From: Duganella sp. Root336D2
Lineage (GTDB): Bacteria > Pseudomonadota > Gammaproteobacteria > Burkholderiales > Burkholderiaceae_D
Length of the DNA stretch: 64,000 nucleotides
Direction of reading: 5' to 3'
NCBI RefSeq assembly: GCF_001425005.1
Contig: NZ_LMDB01000012.1
Span: forward strand, 310,001 to 374,000
Shown here: one piece after another, positions 60,802 to 64,000 of the stretch
Layout of the letters: the number at the start of each line of letters is the position of its first letter
Numbering within the stretch: the stretch's first letter is position 1
Position numbers and translations under genes: made by a program
The notes under the pieces: model-generated
The model's database searches: none
What the model was told of the DNA's origin: nothing
The model's input: the letters and a program-made list of their open reading frames with translations, nothing else

Positions 60802-62072
60802 TAGTGCTTCAAACCCCGCCAGCCGATATCGCGGCGGAACTGCACGCCTTCGAAACCGATCTTTTCGACCGCTTCGTAAGCCTGCTTCTGTGCCATCTTG
60901 ATGTTGTCGCCCAGGCCGACGACGCACAGTACGCGGCCGCCGGCGGTGACCAGCTTGCCGTCCGCATCGTCGATGGTGCCGGCGTGGAAGGTCACGGAAT
61001 CGGTCGTTTCAGCCGGAATGCCGTGGATATGGTCGCCCTTGCGCGGTGCGTCCGGGTAGCCGGCGGCTGCCAGCACCACGCCAACGGCGGTGCGGCGGTC
61101 CCATTCCAGTTCCACCTGGTCCAGGCTGCCGTTCACGGCGTGTTCCATCACGCCCAGCAGGTCGGTCTTCAGGCGCGACATGATCGGCTGGGTCTCCGGG
61201 TCGCCCATGCGGCAGTTGAATTCCAGCGTCTTCGGGTTGCCGGCAGCGTCGATCATCAGGCCGGCGTACAGGAAGCCGGTGAACTGGATGCCGTCTTTGG
61301 ACATGCCCTGGATGGTAGGCATGATGATCTCGCGCATGACGCGCGCATGCATGGCCGGGGTCACGATCGGGGCCGGGGAGTAGGCGCCCATGCCGCCGGT
61401 GTTCGGGCCCTGGTCGTTATCCTGCAGCCGCTTGTGGTCTTGCGAGGTGGCCAGCGGCAGCACGTTCTTGCCGTCGCACATGACGATGAAGGAGGCTTCT
61501 TCGCCGGCCAGGAATTCTTCGATCACGATGCGCGCACCGGCGTCGCCGAAGGCGTTATCGGACAGCATGTGGTCGACTGCGCCGTGCGCTTCTTCCAGGG
61601 TCATGGCAACCACCACGCCCTTGCCGGCGGCCAGGCCGTCGGCCTTGATCACGATCGGCGCGCCCTTGGCATCCACGTAGGCGTGGGCCGCCTTGGCATC
61701 GGCGAAGGTCTCATATTCAGCGGTCGGGATGCCGTGGCGCTTCATGAAGGCTTTGGCGAAGTCCTTGGAGGACTCGAGCTGTGCCGCTTCCCTGGTCGGG
61801 CCGAATACTTTCAGGCCGCGCGCGCGGAACAGGTTGACGATACCGGCAGCCAGCGGCACTTCCGGGCCGACCACGGTCAGGCCGATGTGCTCTTTCTCGA
61901 CGAAGGCAGCGAGTTCCTCCAGGTCGGTGATCGGCACGTTTTCCAGGCGCACATCGCGCGCGGTGCCGCCGTTGCCAGGCGCAACATAGACCATCTGTAC
62001 GCGTTCCGACTGCGCCAGTTTCCAAGCCAAAGCATGTTCACGGCCACCCGAGCCGACTACCAGGATCTTCAT
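60801..62072 (-). CDS. purD: phosphoribosylamine-glycine ligase
   Basis: The 423-residue ATP-grasp enzyme catalyses the second step of purine synthesis. It begins MKILVVGSGGREHALAWKLA and has VVGPEVPLAAGIVN, PIVIKADGLAAGKGVVVAMT, GPNTGGMGAYSPAP and ILEFNCRMGDPETQ-type motifs (here KTLEFNCRMGDPETQ). It lies five bases after yebC and is followed by the nested repeat. Confidence 0.96.
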   Translation of the reverse strand: MKILVVGSGGREHALAWKLAQSERVQMVYVAPGNGGTARDVRLENVPITDLEELAAFVEKEHIGLTVVGPEVPLAAGIVNLFRARGLKVFGPTREAAQLESSKDFAKAFMKRHGIPTAEYETFADAKAAHAYVDAKGAPIVIKADGLAAGKGVVVAMTLEEAHGAVDHMLSDNAFGDAGARIVIEEFLAGEEASFIVMCDGKNVLPLATSQDHKRLQDNDQGPNTGGMGAYSPAPIVTPAMHARVMREIIMPTIQGMSKDGIQFTGFLYAGLMIDAAGNPKTLEFNCRMGDPETQPIMSRLKTDLLGVMEHAVNGSLDQVELEWDRRTAVGVVLAAAGYPDAPRKGDHIHGIPAETTDSVTFHAGTIDDADGKLVTAGGRVLCVVGLGDNIKMAQKQAYEAVEKIGFEGVQFRRDIGWRGLKH

Positions 62073-62077
62073 AAGGA

Positions 62078-62803
62078 TTATTCTTCGATGACAGCGTTGG
62101 TATAGATTTCCTGGACGTCGTCCAGGTTTTCCAGTGCGTCCAGCAGCTTTTGCATCTTGGCCGCGTCTTCACCGGTGAATACGGTTTCGGTGGCTGGCTT
62201 CATGATCACTTCCGCCACTTCGGCCTTGAAGCCTGCCGCTTCCAGCGCGTCTTTCACGCCCGCGAAATCGTGCGGGCCGCACAGTACTTCGATGCCGCCT
62301 TCTTCGTCGGTCACCACGTCTTCGGCGCCCGCTTCCAGTGCTGCGTCCATCAGCCTGGTTTCGTCGGTGCCCGGTGCGAACAGGAACTGGCCGGTGTGCT
62401 GGAACATGAAGGCCACGGAGCCTTCGGTGCCCATATTGCCGCCGTATTTGTTGAATGCATGGCGCACTTCAGCCACGGTACGCACACGGTTGTCGGTCAT
62501 GCAGTCCACGATGATGGCCGCGCCGCCGATGCCGTAGCCTTCGTAGCGAACTTCTTCATAGTTGGCGCCGTCGCCGCCACCGGTACCGCGGGTGATCGCG
62601 CGGTTCACATTGTCCTTCGGCATATTGGCATCAGCGGCCTTGTCGACTGCCAGGCGCAGGCGCGGATTGGAGTTCAGGTCGCCGCCGCCCATGCGTGCAG
62701 CCACCGTGATCTCCTTGATCAGGCGCGTCCAGATTTTGCCGCGTTTCGCGTCCGTTGCAGCCTTTTTGTGCTTAATATTGGCCCATTTGCTGTGTCCAGC
62801 CAT
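62078..62803 (-). CDS. yebC: YebC/PmpR family translation/transcription factor
   Basis: The 241-residue TACO1/YebC protein begins [23 protein letters not shown]. It has [36 protein letters not shown] and [18 protein letters not shown]. These proteins relieve stalling at polyproline stretches and/or regulate transcription. AAGGAAG precedes the ATG at 62803; a TTG two codons earlier (62809) is less likely. Confidence 0.95.
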   Translation of the reverse strand: MAGHSKWANIKHKKAATDAKRGKIWTRLIKEITVAARMGGGDLNSNPRLRLAVDKAADANMPKDNVNRAITRGTGGGDGANYEEVRYEGYGIGGAAIIVDCMTDNRVRTVAEVRHAFNKYGGNMGTEGSVAFMFQHTGQFLFAPGTDETRLMDAALEAGAEDVVTDEEGGIEVLCGPHDFAGVKDALEAAGFKAEVAEVIMKPATETVFTGEDAAKMQKLLDALENLDDVQEIYTNAVIEE

Positions 62804-62871
62804 GTTCAATCTTCCTTAGACGGTATCCAATCGAGGGCGACATTCTAGCATACCGGTACCTCTCTGAAATT

Positions 62872-62887
62872 GTCGCGCCGGCGCGAC
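62872..62887. promoter_or_regulatory. perfect 16-base palindrome upstream of yebC
   Basis: GTCGCGCCGGCGCGAC has no spacer and lies 69 bases before yebC and 115 bases before the phosphatase gene. It could be an operator, or chance in GC-rich DNA. Confidence 0.3.
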
Positions 62888-63001
62888 CAAAAGTGCTTCC
62901 GCAAGGGGTGCGGGCATGTTTAGTAGCTTTCCTCAGGGCTAATTCATCTGCTTGTAAAGTTAATATCGTAAAACAATAAACTTTTATCATGAAGGAGACA
63001 T

Positions 63002-64000
63002 ATGGATCGTCGGCAATTTATCAAATTGGGCGGCTTTATTACGGTATCGGCTGCCACCGGCGGCCTGGCAGGCTGCGGCGGCGGCAGTGATTCCCCCGCG
63101 CCGGCACCTGGCTTGCCGCCCGCGACCGGCGCCAACTGGAAATTCCCGCAAAGCGTAGCCTCCGGTGACCCGCGCGCCGACAGCATCATGCTGTGGACCC
63201 GCGTGGTGCCGACTTCCCTGGACGACGTGGCGACGGTCACCGCCAAGAGCGGCGTTACGGTGCGCGTGCAGGTCACCGCGGTCGACAATACCGCTTCCCT
63301 GGGCGGCAACAAGGCGCTTGAAGGCGCCACGGTGGTCGATGCGCAGATCGAGCTGAACGCCGATTTCGATAACACGATCCGCCACAAGGTCACCGGCCTG
63401 CTGCCGAACACCGCCTACTTCTATCAGTTCACCGCCGGCGACGTGCGTTCCAATGTGGCCCGCTTCAAGACCGCAGCGGCAGCCGATGCCAGCGTCGACC
63501 AGCTGAAATTTGCTTACCTGACCTGCCAGGACTGGAGCATCAACCACTGGGGCGCGTTGGACCATATTGCCAAAAATGAAAAACTGGACTTCATCGTCCA
63601 CCTCGGCGATTACATTTACGAGACCGTGGGCGAGGGTTTCCAGGCCGGCTCCGTCGAAAAACGCCATGCCGAGTTGAAGCTGCCGGACGGCACGTTCAAG
63701 AACGGCGCTTCGGGCGCGAAATACGCGACCACGCTGGCCGACTACCGCTACCTGTACAAGACCTACCGCACCGATACCCGCCTGCAGGCGGTGCACGAGC
63801 GCTTCGCCTTCATCGCGATCTGGGACGACCATGAGTTCAGCGACGATTGCTGGGGCGATACCCAGACCTATGCCGAGGGCGAGAAACATGACACGCCGCG
63901 CCGCCGCAGCGCCAACCAGGCCTGGTTCGAATTCATGCCGGCCGACGTTACCCTCGACAGCGCGGCCACCGGCTTCCAGAACATCAAGATCTACCGCGAC
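63002..64000 (+). CDS. PhoD-like alkaline phosphatase, 3' end outside window
   Basis: The frame is open for 333 codons to the window edge. It starts MDRRQFIKLGGFITVSAATG, a twin-arginine signal followed by a lipobox-like GGLAGC, so the product may be a Tat-exported lipoprotein. The N-terminal Fn3-like domain (FPQSVASGDPRADSIMLWTRV) and the metallophosphatase start (FAYLTCQDW, FIVHLGDYIYE, AIWDDHEFSDDCWGD) match the PhoD/alkaline phosphatase D family, with the metal-binding Asp and Cys visible. AAGGAG lies four bases before the ATG. No clear Pho box is seen upstream. Confidence 0.92.
   Translation, partial: MDRRQFIKLGGFITVSAATGGLAGCGGGSDSPAPAPGLPPATGANWKFPQSVASGDPRADSIMLWTRVVPTSLDDVATVTAKSGVTVRVQVTAVDNTASLGGNKALEGATVVDAQIELNADFDNTIRHKVTGLLPNTAYFYQFTAGDVRSNVARFKTAAAADASVDQLKFAYLTCQDWSINHWGALDHIAKNEKLDFIVHLGDYIYETVGEGFQAGSVEKRHAELKLPDGTFKNGASGAKYATTLADYRYLYKTYRTDTRLQAVHERFAFIAIWDDHEFSDDCWGDTQTYAEGEKHDTPRRRSANQAWFEFMPADVTLDSAATGFQNIKIYRD

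Noticed and set aside
62947..63001. Possible Pho box before the PhoD-like phosphatase gene
   Set aside because: The AT-rich stretch lacks two CTGTCAT-like repeats at 11-base spacing.
1..64000. CRISPR arrays, insertion sequences, prophage genes, tRNA or rRNA genes
   Set aside because: I saw no direct-repeat/spacer series, transposase or integrase motifs, terminal repeats, or tRNA/rRNA-like segments.

Overview
The window is GC-rich chromosomal DNA of a betaproteobacterium. The gene content suggests Oxalobacteraceae (Massilia/Duganella/Janthinobacterium-like). Supporting signs are the Burkholderiales-type order yebC-purD-hemF-nadD-rsfS-rlmH-maf-rng, PEP-CTERM proteins, and short GGGTCAG-type intergenic palindromes. 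The genus is inferred from memory, not from a search. I found no tRNA, rRNA, CRISPR array, insertion sequence or prophage, and no stretch over 300 bases lacks a gene.

Region 1 (1-23109) is a pectin/galacturonate utilisation locus. On the minus strand are a TonB-dependent receptor (cut by the window edge), a GH28 polygalacturonase, a DUF4861 protein and a GH105 unsaturated uronyl hydrolase. Divergent from these is garD-udh-aldose epimerase-(esterase+GH43), meeting a convergent gene that fuses a rhamnogalacturonan acetylesterase to a PL1 pectate lyase. Two FadR-type GntR regulators follow, then kdgD, a ketoglutarate-semialdehyde dehydrogenase, a hexuronate MFS transporter and an SMP-30 lactonase. 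Together they encode depolymerisation, outer-membrane uptake and the complete oxidative route: galacturonate, galactarolactone, galactarate, 5-dehydro-4-deoxyglucarate, 2,5-dioxovalerate, 2-oxoglutarate. Copies of an operator close to TTGGTCNGNCCAA lie in front of four transcription units, including the first regulator's own gene. The tail of the transporter operon runs into two PEP-CTERM paralogues, the first of which has lost its start.

Region 2 (23122-36955) is mixed. It holds a YCII protein with a MmyB-type regulator, a Tat-exported alpha/beta hydrolase, a methyltransferase, an LpxO-like hydroxylase, and a small surface-type protein behind a sigma-54-like promoter. It also holds an orphan periplasmic binding protein, a non-canonical Nramp transporter, a very large two-propeller diguanylate cyclase, the RhlE helicase, TrhO, a DUF1444 protein and a cytochrome c.

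Region 3 (37143-55838) holds dnaE, an MBOAT acyltransferase with its partner, a KTSC protein, a MASE1 histidine kinase with a FixJ-type regulator, a GT2 glycosyltransferase and waaF. A membrane protein/cupredoxin-like/beta-propeller group, small hydrolases, a chemotaxis receptor and a second orphan binding protein complete it.

Region 4 (55825-62803) is the housekeeping block rng-maf-rlmH-rsfS-nadD-hemF-purD-yebC, all on the minus strand. A nested inverted repeat lies between purD and hemF, and rsfS carries a long Lys/Ala-rich tail. The window ends inside a PhoD-like alkaline phosphatase gene.
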